Numbered from the stretch's first letter, positions 16,992 through 25,633 are shown. The stretch is DNA of 64,000 nt from Ruegeria_B marisflavi (GCF_025673445.1 NZ_JAOVQN010000022.1:7417-71416), one strand, 5' to 3'. The notes: generated from the letters alone by a model not told the origin. Numbers and translations: made by a program.

Positions 16992-17603
16992 ATGCAGACG
17001 GTACGACAGATCGCCCAGGAGATCGTGGCGCGTGAAGGTGGGTTCATGAACGATCCCGATGACCCGGGCGGGGCGACTAATTTTGGGGTGACTATCCACA
17101 CGATGCGGCGGTTGGGCCTGGATGTGACTGGTGACGGCGCCGTGGATGTGGCGGATGTGCGGGCGCTGAGCCGGGAGCAGGCGGTAGAGATTTTCCTGAC
17201 CCACTACTATGCCCGCCCGCGGATCGGCGACATGCCCGAGGCAGTGAAGGCGTCGCTGTTCGACATGTACGTGAACGCGGGCGGCAATGCTGTGAAGATC
17301 CTGCAACGGCTCTTGCGAGACATGGGCTATGAGGTGTCGGTGGATGGCGCAATCGGGCCGCAGACCCTGCGCGCGGCGCAGGACGCGGCGGTGCCGCGTC
17401 CCGAGGCGCTGCGCGATGCCTATGGGGTGGCGCGGCGGAACTATTACTTCCGTCTAGCCGACCGGCGCCCGGCCAGCCGCAAGTACGCTCGCAGCCGCAA
17501 AGGGGGCAAGGGCGGCTGGATCATCCGGGCTGAGGAGTTCATCTCGCCGACCTATCACATGAGCGAAGCCGAGTTTCAGCGGAGGGTATCGGGATGGGTC
17601 TGA
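16992..17603 (+). CDS. GH108 family peptidoglycan hydrolase (endolysin-like)
   Basis: A 203-residue muramidase-type hydrolase. The N-terminal GH108 motif is clear: REGGFMNDPDDPGGATNFGVT, with Glu15 the likely catalytic residue. A C-terminal peptidoglycan-binding-like part contains GYEVSVDGAIGPQTLRA. No signal peptide is present, so export would need a holin, and a holin-like gene overlaps its 3' end by 10 bp. Such pairs are phage lysis modules. In Rhodobacter capsulatus an endolysin-holin pair outside the main cluster releases gene transfer agent particles, and I infer a similar role here. The surrounding genes are housekeeping ccm genes, not prophage. Confidence 0.85.
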   Translation: MQTVRQIAQEIVAREGGFMNDPDDPGGATNFGVTIHTMRRLGLDVTGDGAVDVADVRALSREQAVEIFLTHYYARPRIGDMPEAVKASLFDMYVNAGGNAVKILQRLLRDMGYEVSVDGAIGPQTLRAAQDAAVPRPEALRDAYGVARRNYYFRLADRRPASRKYARSRKGGKGGWIIRAEEFISPTYHMSEAEFQRRVSGWV

Positions 17604-18172
17604 TCGGTGGGTTGATCGAGCTGTTGTTCGGTGGCGGACGTAATGTGGTGCGCGAGACCGCCGAAGTATTTCGCGAGAATGCAGAGGCCGGGGCCGCACG
17701 GGCGCGCGATGTGCAGATGGGCGCGCTGGACCAGTTTGCGGCGGAGTTTACCGTGTCCCGGCGGGGCGGGTTCGACCGGATCATGGATGGGCTGAACCGG
17801 CTGCCGCGCCCGGCGCTGGCCATGGGGACGCTGGGCCTGTTCGTCGCGGCAATGACCGACCCGATCTGGTTTGCCGAGCGGATGCAGGGCCTTGCTCTGG
17901 TGCCGGAACCGCTTTGGTGGTTGTTGGGTGTCGTCGTGTCGTTCTACTTTGGGGCCCGGCATCAGACCAAAGCGCAGGATTTCCAGCGTGACCTGGCAAG
18001 CACCATGGCCCGTGTCCCGCAGGCGGTGGAGAACATCCGAGCATTGCGGGCGTTGCGCTTTGATAGCCCAGGTGCGGCCGATGCCGGTACTGACGCGGAA
18101 ATGGCGCTGGCGGCAACCACCCCCGAGGTCAACCGTGCCCTGGAGGACTGGCGTCGTATGAAAAGGGCCTGA
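17594..18172 (+). CDS. Holin-like membrane protein (3-TM holin family)
   Basis: A 192-residue protein with an N-terminal hydrophobic/amphipathic segment (MGLIGGLIELLFGG), a charged helical region and two clear membrane helices at about 76-95 and 107-123 (PLWWLLGVVVSFYFGARHQ). This layout matches the three-transmembrane holin family found beside GH108 endolysins. Its start lies inside the end of the endolysin gene (10-bp overlap), so they are translationally coupled. It presumably lets the endolysin cross the inner membrane. The C-terminal 50 residues are Ala-rich and probably cytoplasmic. Confidence 0.8.
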   Translation: MGLIGGLIELLFGGGRNVVRETAEVFRENAEAGAARARDVQMGALDQFAAEFTVSRRGGFDRIMDGLNRLPRPALAMGTLGLFVAAMTDPIWFAERMQGLALVPEPLWWLLGVVVSFYFGARHQTKAQDFQRDLASTMARVPQAVENIRALRALRFDSPGAADAGTDAEMALAATTPEVNRALEDWRRMKRA

Positions 18173-18223
18173 CGGCGCGACACTATGCGCTGCAAATCCC
18201 GGCGAAAGGGATTGGCTGTACCT

Positions 18224-18247
18224 GGGCCGAGGTCTATATCTCGGCCC
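18224..18247 (+). promoter_or_regulatory. Stem-loop abutting the ccmF start codon
   Basis: A perfect 8-bp stem GGGCCGAG/CTCGGCCC with loop GTCTATAT ends at the base before the ccmF ATG. There is no T-run, so it is not a classic terminator, and no Shine-Dalgarno sequence is free. It would hide the translation start in the mRNA. Confidence 0.55.
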
Positions 18248-20212
18248 ATGGTTACAGAACTCGGTCACTTCGCCCTCATCCTCGCCTTCATGGTCGCCAT
18301 CGTACAGATGGTTGTGCCGATGGTTGGTGCTCAGAAACGCTGGACTTCGTGGATGGCGGTCGCTGAACCGGCCGCGGGAATACAGTTCCTGTTGACGGCA
18401 TTTGCATTTGCCGCGCTGGTCTGGGCATTTGTGACTTCGGATTTTTCGCTTCGCGTGGTCACTCTGAATAGCCATTCGGCGAAACCGATGCTTTACAAGA
18501 TCAGCGGCACCTGGGGCAACCACGAAGGTTCGATGCTGCTGTGGGTGCTGATTGTCACCCTCTTTGGTGCCATGGCGGCCTGGTTCGGCGGCGGTTTGCC
18601 GCCTGCGCTAAAGGCCCGGGTACTGGCGGTACAATCGGCCATTGCGGTGGCGTTTTTTGCCTTCATCCTCTTTACATCGAATCCATTCCTACGGCTGTCA
18701 GTGCCGCCCTTTGACGGGCAGGACCTGAACCCTCTGTTGCAGGATCCGGGCCTCGCATTCCATCCTCCCTTTCTCTACCTTGGCTATGTGGGCCTGAGCA
18801 TGGCGTTTTCTTTTGCCGTGGCTGCCTTGATCGAAGGGCGGGTTGATGCTTCTTGGGGCCGTTGGGTGCGGCCATGGACGCTCGCAGCCTGGATTTTCCT
18901 GACAATAGGTATCGCGCTTGGATCGTGGTGGGCTTACTACGAGCTAGGCTGGGGCGGATTCTGGTTCTGGGATCCGGTCGAAAATGCCTCTTTCATGCCT
19001 TGGCTGCTGGCGGCTGCGCTTTTGCATTCGGCCATCGTGGTAGAGAAGCGCGAGGCGCTGAAAAGCTGGACTATCCTGTTGGCGATCCTGGCCTTTGGCT
19101 TCTCGCTGATCGGTACGTTCATCGTGCGTTCGGGCCTGTTGACCAGCGTGCATGCCTTTGCCAACGACCCCGAGCGCGGGGTTTTTATCCTGGCCATCCT
19201 TGGGATCTTCACCGGCGGCGCATTGACGCTTTTTGCGGCGCGCGCGCAGGTAATGGAGGCCAAAGGGGTTTTCTCGGTTGTCAGCCGCGAAAGCGCGCTC
19301 GTGTTGAACAATATCCTGCTAGCGGTCGGATCGTTTGTGGTGTTCTTCGGAACGCTCTGGCCAATCGTTGCCGAGATGTTCTTTGACCGTAAGTTGTCGG
19401 TTGGTGCGCCATTCTTCGACGCGGCCTTCACGCCCTTCATGGTGGTTCTGGGTCTGGCGCTGCCTCTGGGCGCCATCTTGCCGTGGAAGCGTGGCAAGCT
19501 GGCGCGCGCGGCTTACAGCTTGCGGTTTGCCTTCTTCCTGGCACTGGCACTGGCCATGCTGGTCTGGACCATGCAGTCGGGGCGTAGTGCGTTGGGTCCT
19601 GTAGGTCTGTTCCTGGGGACTTGGATCACTTTCGGAGCGATAATAGACCTGTGGAGCCGGACAGGGCGGACGGGCAATTTTACCAGGATTCTGCGCCTGC
19701 CGCGAGCGGATTGGGGCAAGGCGGTCGCGCATACCGGATTGGGTGTCACGATGTTCGCCATTGCCGGGCTATTGGCCTGGGAAGTGGAGGATATCCGCGT
19801 TGCCCGCATCGGCGAGCCGTTCGAGGTGGGCGGGTTTACCCTGACGCTGGACGCGGTCGAGCGGGTACCCGGGCCCAACTATTTCTCGACAATGGCCACC
19901 GTCCGGCTGGAGAAGGATGGCCACCAGGTGGCGGTACTGAACCCCGAGAAGCGCGAGTACCCGGTGGCCCGGATGCCCACGACCGAGGCGGCAATTGACT
20001 ATCGGTTCCTGCGGGATGTCTATGTCGTGATCGGCGACCGTCAGGATGACGGCGGTTGGACCATGCGGACCTATATCAAACCCTTTGCCAACTGGATCTG
20101 GGCCGGGTCGCTGTTGATGGCAATTGGTGGTCTTCTCAGCCTTAGTGACCGGCGCTTCAGGGTGGCCGCCGGCGCGCGAAATGCTCCGGCAGGTGGGGTT
20201 CCGGCGGAATGA
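18248..20212 (+). CDS. ccmF: Cytochrome c-type biogenesis haem lyase CcmF
   Basis: A 654-residue multi-pass membrane protein that receives haem from CcmE and ligates it to apocytochrome c. The tryptophan-rich WWD signature WGGFWFWDPVENASFMPWL is present, and about 15 hydrophobic helices can be counted, with a periplasmic C-terminal loop before the last helix. Homologues begin MxTELGHFALILAF, which fixes the ATG at 18248. The stop overlaps the ccmH start (ATGA), so ccmF-ccmH are coupled. Confidence 0.95.
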   Translation: MVTELGHFALILAFMVAIVQMVVPMVGAQKRWTSWMAVAEPAAGIQFLLTAFAFAALVWAFVTSDFSLRVVTLNSHSAKPMLYKISGTWGNHEGSMLLWVLIVTLFGAMAAWFGGGLPPALKARVLAVQSAIAVAFFAFILFTSNPFLRLSVPPFDGQDLNPLLQDPGLAFHPPFLYLGYVGLSMAFSFAVAALIEGRVDASWGRWVRPWTLAAWIFLTIGIALGSWWAYYELGWGGFWFWDPVENASFMPWLLAAALLHSAIVVEKREALKSWTILLAILAFGFSLIGTFIVRSGLLTSVHAFANDPERGVFILAILGIFTGGALTLFAARAQVMEAKGVFSVVSRESALVLNNILLAVGSFVVFFGTLWPIVAEMFFDRKLSVGAPFFDAAFTPFMVVLGLALPLGAILPWKRGKLARAAYSLRFAFFLALALAMLVWTMQSGRSALGPVGLFLGTWITFGAIIDLWSRTGRTGNFTRILRLPRADWGKAVAHTGLGVTMFAIAGLLAWEVEDIRVARIGEPFEVGGFTLTLDAVERVPGPNYFSTMATVRLEKDGHQVAVLNPEKREYPVARMPTTEAAIDYRFLRDVYVVIGDRQDDGGWTMRTYIKPFANWIWAGSLLMAIGGLLSLSDRRFRVAAGARNAPAGGVPAE

Positions 20213-20661
20213 AACGGCTGATCCTGATCCTGATGCTCCTGGCTGCGCCGCTCTGGGCAGTTCAGCCTGACGAAGTGCTGGATGACCCGGTACTGGAATC
20301 GCGGGCGAGGGAACTGAGCAAGGAGTTGCGCTGTCTGGTTTGCCGCAACGAAAGCATCGACGAATCGAATGCTGATCTTGCCCGTGACCTGCGCATCCTG
20401 CTGCGCGAGCGTCTGGTGGCCGGGGATAGCGACACGCAGGCCATTGACTATATCGTCGATCGCTATGGCGAATATGTCCTTCTGAAACCCACGACATCCG
20501 GTGCGAACTGGATGTTGTGGCTGGCCGGACCTCTCATGTTGGTGACCGCCGCGGCGATGGGCTGGGCATTCGTGCGGAACAGGTCGACGGCGACCACCTC
20601 GGCCGAAGCTGCGCTGAATACGGAAGAGCAGGAGCGTCTGCGTCGTATTCTCGACGAGTGA
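20209..20661 (+). CDS. ccmH: Cytochrome c maturation protein CcmH/CcmL
   Basis: A 150-residue periplasmic thiol oxidoreductase that keeps the CXXCH cysteines of apocytochrome c reduced for haem attachment. It has a signal peptide (MKRLILILMLLAAPLWA), the family motif LRCLVCRNESI with redox Cys42 and Cys45, and a C-terminal membrane helix at about 100-122. It overlaps ccmF by four bases. It is the short form without the C-terminal TPR (CcmI) domain, which must be encoded elsewhere. Confidence 0.93.
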   Translation: MKRLILILMLLAAPLWAVQPDEVLDDPVLESRARELSKELRCLVCRNESIDESNADLARDLRILLRERLVAGDSDTQAIDYIVDRYGEYVLLKPTTSGANWMLWLAGPLMLVTAAAMGWAFVRNRSTATTSAEAALNTEEQERLRRILDE

Positions 20662-20737
20662 CGCGCGGTTCCCCTTTTCCATTGGTCCGACATGCGCCAG
20701 CTTGCGTCCATTGAACCTGCGACCGAGGGCCATGGAA

Positions 20738-21514
20738 ATGGAATACGACACGATCACACTGGACATCACCGACCGCCTTGCGGTTTTGACGATGAACCGT
20801 CCGGACAAGATGAACGCCCTGACCGGCCGGATGCGGGCCGAGATCACCTTTGCGATGCGGGCAGCTGCAAAAGAGGCACGTGCGGTCGTGTTGACGGGCG
20901 CGGGGCGTGCATTTTGCACCGGTCAGGACCTGGGCGATGCGGCCAGTTCCGGCAAGATCGATCTCGAGCGGACCCTGCGCGACGAATATAACCCCATGTT
21001 GGAGGCCATCTATGATTGCCCGGTGCCGACCATTGCTGCGGTCAACGGCCCGGCGGCGGGGGCCGGGGCCAATCTGGCACTGTGCGCAGACGTGGTGATA
21101 GCAACGGAAAGTGCCTATTTCCTGCAAGCCTTTGCCCGGATCGGCCTGATGCCCGATGCAGGTGGCACCTGGTTCCTGCCGCGCCAGATGGGACTGGCCA
21201 AGGCGATGGGTGCGGCGCTGTTTGCCGACAAGATCACAGCGCGTCAGGCCGAAAGCCTGGGCATGATCTGGGAGGCGGTCGCCGATGACGAATTCGACAC
21301 CCATTGGCGCAAGCGAGCGGCCTATCTGGCCGAAGGGCCGACTGCCGCGTTTGCCAATATCAAAAAGGCGATCCGGTCGAGCTTTGGCAAGTCGCTGCCG
21401 GATCAGCTGGCCTCTGAGGCACATTTGCAGGGCGAGTGCGGACGCACGCGTGACTTTCAGGAAGGCGTGGTCGCCTTCATGGAGAAGCGTGCAGCAAAGT
21501 TTGAAGGCCGGTGA
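20738..21514 (+). CDS. Enoyl-CoA hydratase/isomerase family protein
   Basis: A 258-residue crotonase-fold protein. Oxyanion-hole segments are visible: GAGRAFCTGQDLGDAA and GPAAGAGANLALCADVVIATESA, followed by PDAGGTWFLPRQMG. The sequence resembles PaaG/PaaB-type isomerase-hydratases of aromatic and fatty acid breakdown, but the substrate cannot be told. The nucleophilic Glu of true hydratases is replaced around PDAGGT, so isomerase activity is possible. The Met at 20738 has GAGGG at good spacing; the Met two codons earlier (20732) is the alternative. Confidence 0.85.
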   Translation: MEYDTITLDITDRLAVLTMNRPDKMNALTGRMRAEITFAMRAAAKEARAVVLTGAGRAFCTGQDLGDAASSGKIDLERTLRDEYNPMLEAIYDCPVPTIAAVNGPAAGAGANLALCADVVIATESAYFLQAFARIGLMPDAGGTWFLPRQMGLAKAMGAALFADKITARQAESLGMIWEAVADDEFDTHWRKRAAYLAEGPTAAFANIKKAIRSSFGKSLPDQLASEAHLQGECGRTRDFQEGVVAFMEKRAAKFEGR

Positions 21515-21563
21515 AAAAACGCCGAGTTGACAAGACAGGGGCCTGAGGCGGCATCATGTCAGC

Positions 21564-23117
21564 ATGAGTGCCCCAACCCAACATCCGGATGCTGCCGTCC
21601 TTGAACATCTGACAGGGCTCAATCGGGGGCTGTATTCCTGGATCACCTCGGATGCGGTCGACATCATGCTGGATAACGACGGCATCTTACGCGCGCTGGC
21701 CGCGGGCGATATCCGGGTCTCGGGACAGGTCGTTGCCCGCATTCTGAGGCAAAAGAATGGATTTCATCTGGTCGCGGCGCCCGGGGCGCGGATCTGGGTC
21801 AACCGACAGCAGGTCGAGGCCGTCGACCTGAGCCAGGGCGACGTTGTAGAGTTCGAGGAACACGGACCCCTTTCGCGCATTCGCATCTACGATGCCCAGC
21901 ACCACCGGCAAATCTCTCTGAACGATATCCTGGGCGACGCCGCAAGCTATCTGCGGACCAGCAGGCGCCCGCTCTTGCGCCGACTGTCTCGGGCCGCTGG
22001 AATGACGCTGAGCCGGGTTCTCTGCAGCCCGTCAATCCTGTTCCGCATCGGAGTTCTGATCACGCTTGGCGTCCTCGCGATATCGGCTGGGTGGCAGTAC
22101 GTTTCGGGTCGAGCCTTGCAGGAGCAGATCGAAGGCGGGCGCCTTCAGGTCGATGCTTTGGCCTCGGCCCTGGAAAAAGCCCAGCGCGAGGCGATCCGGC
22201 CCGGTGATCTGAACGCGCTTCAGGACGAGATCGGGGTTCGCCTGCGCCTGAACGCCGAACGGATCGACACGCTCGAGGATCAATCCAACGCCGGGACGCG
22301 GGTCGTCTCTCTGGCAACCGGATCTGTGGTGTTCCTGCAAGGTGGATATGGGCTGCGGGTGCGGGAGACCGGACAGATGCTGCGGCATGTCCTGGGCCGG
22401 GACGGCAATCGGTTGATCTACCCCAATGGCCAGCCTGTGCTTTCGCCGGACGGCGAGGGCCCGGTTGCCGAGGCCCAAGTGACCGGGACCGGCTTTGTCC
22501 TGCGCGGGGCAGGAGTGATTGTGACCAACCGGCATGTCGCCGCCCCTTGGGAGCAGAATTCGGCTCTTCAGTTTGGTGGTGATACGTTGGAGCCGGTGCT
22601 GACCCGATTTATCGGCTATATCCCCGGTCGACCCGACGCGATCGATCTTTCCATACTCGTGCTCAGCGACAATGCGGACTTGGCCCTGGTGGTGCCTGCT
22701 GACACATCGTCCTTGCCCGATGGGCTAGACTTGGCCGGAACGCTGCCGGTGCCGGGTCAGGAAGTGCTGGTGATGGGCTATCCTACCGGATTGATGTCGA
22801 TGCTGGCACGTTCGGGCGAGCAATTTGTCGAGGAAATGCGTCTCTCCGGACGGACAGGGTTCTGGGAAGTGGCCGAGCAACTGGCGGCCGCAGGTCTGAT
22901 GTGGCCGTTGTCGAGCCGGGGGATCGTCGGGCAGATCACTCAGGCCTCGGTCGTTTATGACGCCGAAACCACGCATGGCGGCAGCGGAGGGCCGGTCCTG
23001 AACCTGCAAGGGCAGGTGGTGGCGGTCAACACGGCCATCTTGCCGGACTTCGGCGGATCAAACCTCGGCGTGCCGGCGGCCGAGGTGAGGGCGCTGTTGG
23101 CAGCGCCCTCCCAATAG
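21564..23117 (+). CDS. Membrane-anchored trypsin-like serine protease with N-terminal FHA-like domain
   Basis: A 517-residue protein of mixed architecture. Residues about 30-112 look like a forkhead-associated (FHA-like) domain (IRVSGQVVARI ... WVNRQQVEAVDLSQGDVVEF). A single membrane helix follows at 158-177, then a coiled coil (187-240) and a trypsin-like protease domain from about 300. The catalytic triad is visible: His324 in TNRHVA, Asp372 in NADLALV and Ser474 in GGSGGP. The topology puts the FHA-like part in the cytoplasm and the protease in the periplasm, suggesting signalling across the membrane. The substrate is unknown, and there is no PDZ domain as in DegP. Confidence 0.78.
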   Translation: MSAPTQHPDAAVLEHLTGLNRGLYSWITSDAVDIMLDNDGILRALAAGDIRVSGQVVARILRQKNGFHLVAAPGARIWVNRQQVEAVDLSQGDVVEFEEHGPLSRIRIYDAQHHRQISLNDILGDAASYLRTSRRPLLRRLSRAAGMTLSRVLCSPSILFRIGVLITLGVLAISAGWQYVSGRALQEQIEGGRLQVDALASALEKAQREAIRPGDLNALQDEIGVRLRLNAERIDTLEDQSNAGTRVVSLATGSVVFLQGGYGLRVRETGQMLRHVLGRDGNRLIYPNGQPVLSPDGEGPVAEAQVTGTGFVLRGAGVIVTNRHVAAPWEQNSALQFGGDTLEPVLTRFIGYIPGRPDAIDLSILVLSDNADLALVVPADTSSLPDGLDLAGTLPVPGQEVLVMGYPTGLMSMLARSGEQFVEEMRLSGRTGFWEVAEQLAAAGLMWPLSSRGIVGQITQASVVYDAETTHGGSGGPVLNLQGQVVAVNTAILPDFGGSNLGVPAAEVRALLAAPSQ

Positions 23118-23119
23118 GC

Positions 23120-24136
23120 TCAGGCGCGGCGGCGGCGTCCGCCACGGGCGCGGCGTTCGCCACCATCATCGCCGGTGCCGTCCGAGGCGGAGGTGAAGGC
23201 GCCCAGCGCTTCGACAATCTGCTCCAGCGTGGGCCGCTCGCCGCGCGGGGTTGAATCAAGCGCGGCCCGCATCTTGACCAGATGCTCTGGCATGGTGCCG
23301 CAACAGCCGCCGATGATCTTGGCCCCGGCATCGCGTGCCATGGTGGCGTAGACCGCCATCAACTCCGGGGTGCCATCATAGTGAATATGGCCATCGACAT
23401 ATTTTGGGATGCCCGCGTTACCCTTGGAAATGATCGGCCGCTCGGTCCCTTGAGCCGCGAATCCCAGTACGGTGCGCAGGATGTCTGACGCCCCGGTGCC
23501 GCAATTCGCACCAAAGGCCAGCGGCGGATTGGGCAGGCTTTCGACCAGTTGGACCATATCGGCCGAGGTGACGCCCATCATCGTGCGTCCGGCGGTGTCA
23601 AAACTCATCGTGCCGCACCAGGGCATGTCCGCCAGCGCAAAGGCCTCGGCCGCGGCGCGGTATTCCTCGGGGGCGGAAATAGTTTCCAGCCACAGGACAT
23701 CGACACCGCCTTCTTTCAAACCTTCGGCCTGCTCATGAAACATCTCGACTGCCGCGGCATGGCTCAGGTTGCCGACCGGCTGCATGATCTCGCCGGTGGG
23801 GCCGACCGAACCCGCCACGATCACCTTGCGGTTGGCCTTGTCCGCCATCTCGCGGCCCAGTTCCGCTCCTGCCCGGTTCAGTTCGCGCACACGCCCCTGC
23901 GCATCGTGCAGTTTGAGCCGCGCCGCCGTGCCGCCAAAAGTGTTGGTCAGGAACAAGTCGCTGCCTGCATCGACAGAGCCCTTGTATAGCGCGCGGATCT
24001 TGTCCTGTTCCGTTGTGTTCCACAGTTCGGGCGCGTCGCCCGATTGCAAACCCATCTTGAACAGGTTTGTACCGGTGGCCCCGTCGGCGAGGATCACATC
24101 ATGGCTGGTGAGCATTGCAGAAAAGGCGTTGGTCAT
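23120..24136 (-). CDS. bmt: Betaine-homocysteine S-methyltransferase family protein
   Basis: A 338-residue Zn-dependent homocysteine methyltransferase barrel. The zinc-binding cysteines are in GANCGTG and in IIGGCCGTMPEH. The N-terminal ILADGATGTNLF and TNTFGG segments are family markers. In roseobacters this family uses glycine betaine, and perhaps DMSP, as methyl donor to make methionine. The donor is inferred. The C-terminus carries an unusual Arg/Gly-rich tail (GERRARGGRRRRA). Start at ATG 24136; a TTG three codons upstream is possible. Confidence 0.85.
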   Translation of the reverse strand: MTNAFSAMLTSHDVILADGATGTNLFKMGLQSGDAPELWNTTEQDKIRALYKGSVDAGSDLFLTNTFGGTAARLKLHDAQGRVRELNRAGAELGREMADKANRKVIVAGSVGPTGEIMQPVGNLSHAAAVEMFHEQAEGLKEGGVDVLWLETISAPEEYRAAAEAFALADMPWCGTMSFDTAGRTMMGVTSADMVQLVESLPNPPLAFGANCGTGASDILRTVLGFAAQGTERPIISKGNAGIPKYVDGHIHYDGTPELMAVYATMARDAGAKIIGGCCGTMPEHLVKMRAALDSTPRGERPTLEQIVEALGAFTSASDGTGDDGGERRARGGRRRRA

Positions 24137-24268
24137 GTCGTTCAAGTTCCATTTCCACGGCGCCGACGCGGCGCGATCAGACAGGAACCTGTGTCACGAA
24201 TGCGTGAAAGAGGCAAACGCAAACTTCTCAACATAATGATGAAGCGGGTTCAGTCCTGCGTTCAAGAG

Positions 24269-24284
24269 GCGCCATTTTTGGCGC
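24269..24284. repeat. Short inverted repeat upstream of bmt
   Basis: GCGCCA-TTTT-TGGCGC, a perfect 6-bp stem with a 4-base loop, 130 bp upstream of the bmt start. The role is unknown; it may be a leader or terminator hairpin. Confidence 0.4.
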
Positions 24285-24331
24285 GAGCGCGATGCGGTTT
24301 CGTCGGCGCGTCCCCACCGTTCGCGACAAAG

Positions 24332-24364
24332 GAAAACCCGCGAACGCCTGTTCGCAGGTTTTCA
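24332..24364 (-). terminator. Terminator downstream of the DUF1476 gene
   Basis: A long stem in which GAAAACCCGCGAAC pairs with GTTCGCAGGTTTTC (one bulge), followed on the minus strand by CTTTG. It lies 24 bp after the DUF1476 stop. Confidence 0.7.
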
Positions 24365-24387
24365 TTTGCTCGGTCGTGGGCAGCGGC

Positions 24388-24708
24388 TCAGTTGCCTGCT
24401 TCGCTCATGATCTCGGCTTTGGCTGCCGGCAGAAGCTCGGCCATCTTGGCCCGCACGGTATCTGCATCCACAACGCCATCGAGATCCTGCGCAACCTTGC
24501 GCACCACGTCTTCGTGACCGGCTTCCTCGAAATCAGCCAGGACCACGGACTTGGCATATTCCGCAGCTTCCGCCTCGGACTTGCCCAACAGGCCCGCAGC
24601 CCAAAGGCCCAGCATCTTGTTGCAGCGGGCCTGCGCCTTGAACTGCATTTCCTCGTCATGAGCGAATTTGGCTTCGAATGCGTGTTCGCGATCGTCGAAG
24701 GTGGTCAT
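24388..24708 (-). CDS. DUF1476 protein, F1-ATPase inhibitor zeta subunit homologue
   Basis: A 106-residue, all-helical, soluble protein (MTTFDDREHAFEAKFAHDEEMQFKAQARCNKMLGLWAAGLLG). This family is the zeta subunit described in Paracoccus and other alphaproteobacteria, which binds F1-ATPase and blocks ATP hydrolysis in one direction. The N-terminal inhibitory region FDDREHAFEAKF is conserved here. It is divergent from purC across 160 bp. Start at 24708; six further codons upstream are not conserved in character. Confidence 0.88.
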   Translation of the reverse strand: MTTFDDREHAFEAKFAHDEEMQFKAQARCNKMLGLWAAGLLGKSEAEAAEYAKSVVLADFEEAGHEDVVRKVAQDLDGVVDADTVRAKMAELLPAAKAEIMSEAGN

Positions 24709-24868
24709 GGGTTGCGTCCCCTGCATGAAGTGTCGTTCTTTTCTGATATGCCGCCCGACCGCCGGAACCGCAAGAGGCAGTGGTATGCTTGCGACACTGC
24801 GGCGCTTGCCTTATGAGGGCGCCATGAGGGGGGACTCATTCCCCCGTCCCAGCCTGGAAAGGTCGCAC

Positions 24869-25627
24869 ATGGCGCGTCGCAACAAGATTTACGAGGGCAA
24901 GGCCAAGATCCTCTACGAAGGCCCCGAGCCGGGTACCATCGTCCAGTATTTCAAGGATGACGCCACCGCCTTCAACGCCCAGAAGAAGGATGTGATCGAA
25001 GGCAAGGGTGTATTGAACAACCGCCTCAGCGAGTTTTTCATGACCGGTCTGAACCAGATCGGTGTGCCGACCCATTTCATTCGCCGTCTCAACATGCGCG
25101 AGCAGCTGGTGCGTGCCTGCGAGATCATTCCGCTGGAAATCATCGTGCGCAACTTTGCCGCGGGCTCCATGTCCAAGCGCCTGGGAATCGAAGAAGGCAC
25201 CCAGCTGCCGCGTCCGATCGTCGAGTACTGTTTCAAGAACGACGAACTGGGCGACCCGCTGGTGACCGAGGAGCATATCGCGGCCTTTGGCTGGGCCGGC
25301 CAGCAGGACATGGACGATATCCTCAGCCTGGCGCTGCGCGTAAACGATTACATGTCCGGTCTGATGTACGGTGTTGGCATCAAGCTGATCGACTTCAAGA
25401 TCGAGATCGGCCGGGTTTATGAAAACGACTATCCCCGCCTGATCGTCGCCGACGAGATCAGCCCTGACAGCTGCCGGTTGTGGGATATCGAAACCGGACA
25501 GAAGTTGGACAAGGATGTGTTCCGCCGCGATCTGGGCAGCCTGACGGATGCCTATTCCGAAGTGGCGCGCAGGCTGGGCGTGATCCCCAAGACCTCGAAT
25601 GTGGTCAAGCCTACGCTGATCAATTGA
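24869..25627 (+). CDS. purC: Phosphoribosylaminoimidazole-succinocarboxamide synthase
   Basis: A 252-residue SAICAR synthase joining aspartate to CAIR in purine synthesis. Motifs include RNKIYEGKAKILYEG at the N-terminus, the FNAQKKDVIEGKG loop, PLEIIVRNFAAGS and the DEISPDSCRLWD region. First gene of a purC-purS-adh-purQ cluster. The ATG at 24869 is preceded by CTGGAAAGG and matches homologues; a much longer open frame upstream overlaps the divergent gene and was rejected. Two GC-rich hairpins lie between this gene and purS. Confidence 0.96.
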   Translation: MARRNKIYEGKAKILYEGPEPGTIVQYFKDDATAFNAQKKDVIEGKGVLNNRLSEFFMTGLNQIGVPTHFIRRLNMREQLVRACEIIPLEIIVRNFAAGSMSKRLGIEEGTQLPRPIVEYCFKNDELGDPLVTEEHIAAFGWAGQQDMDDILSLALRVNDYMSGLMYGVGIKLIDFKIEIGRVYENDYPRLIVADEISPDSCRLWDIETGQKLDKDVFRRDLGSLTDAYSEVARRLGVIPKTSNVVKPTLIN

Positions 25628-25633
25628 AATCAC

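Noticed and set aside
16992..18172. Prophage remnant
   Set aside because: Apart from the endolysin and holin there is no integrase, capsid, tail or repressor gene, and both flanks are ccm genes, so a domesticated cassette is more likely.
24668..24868. N-terminal extension of purC to 24668
   Set aside because: It would overlap the divergent DUF1476 gene and add residues unlike any SAICAR synthase; the ATG at 24869 has its own ribosome site.
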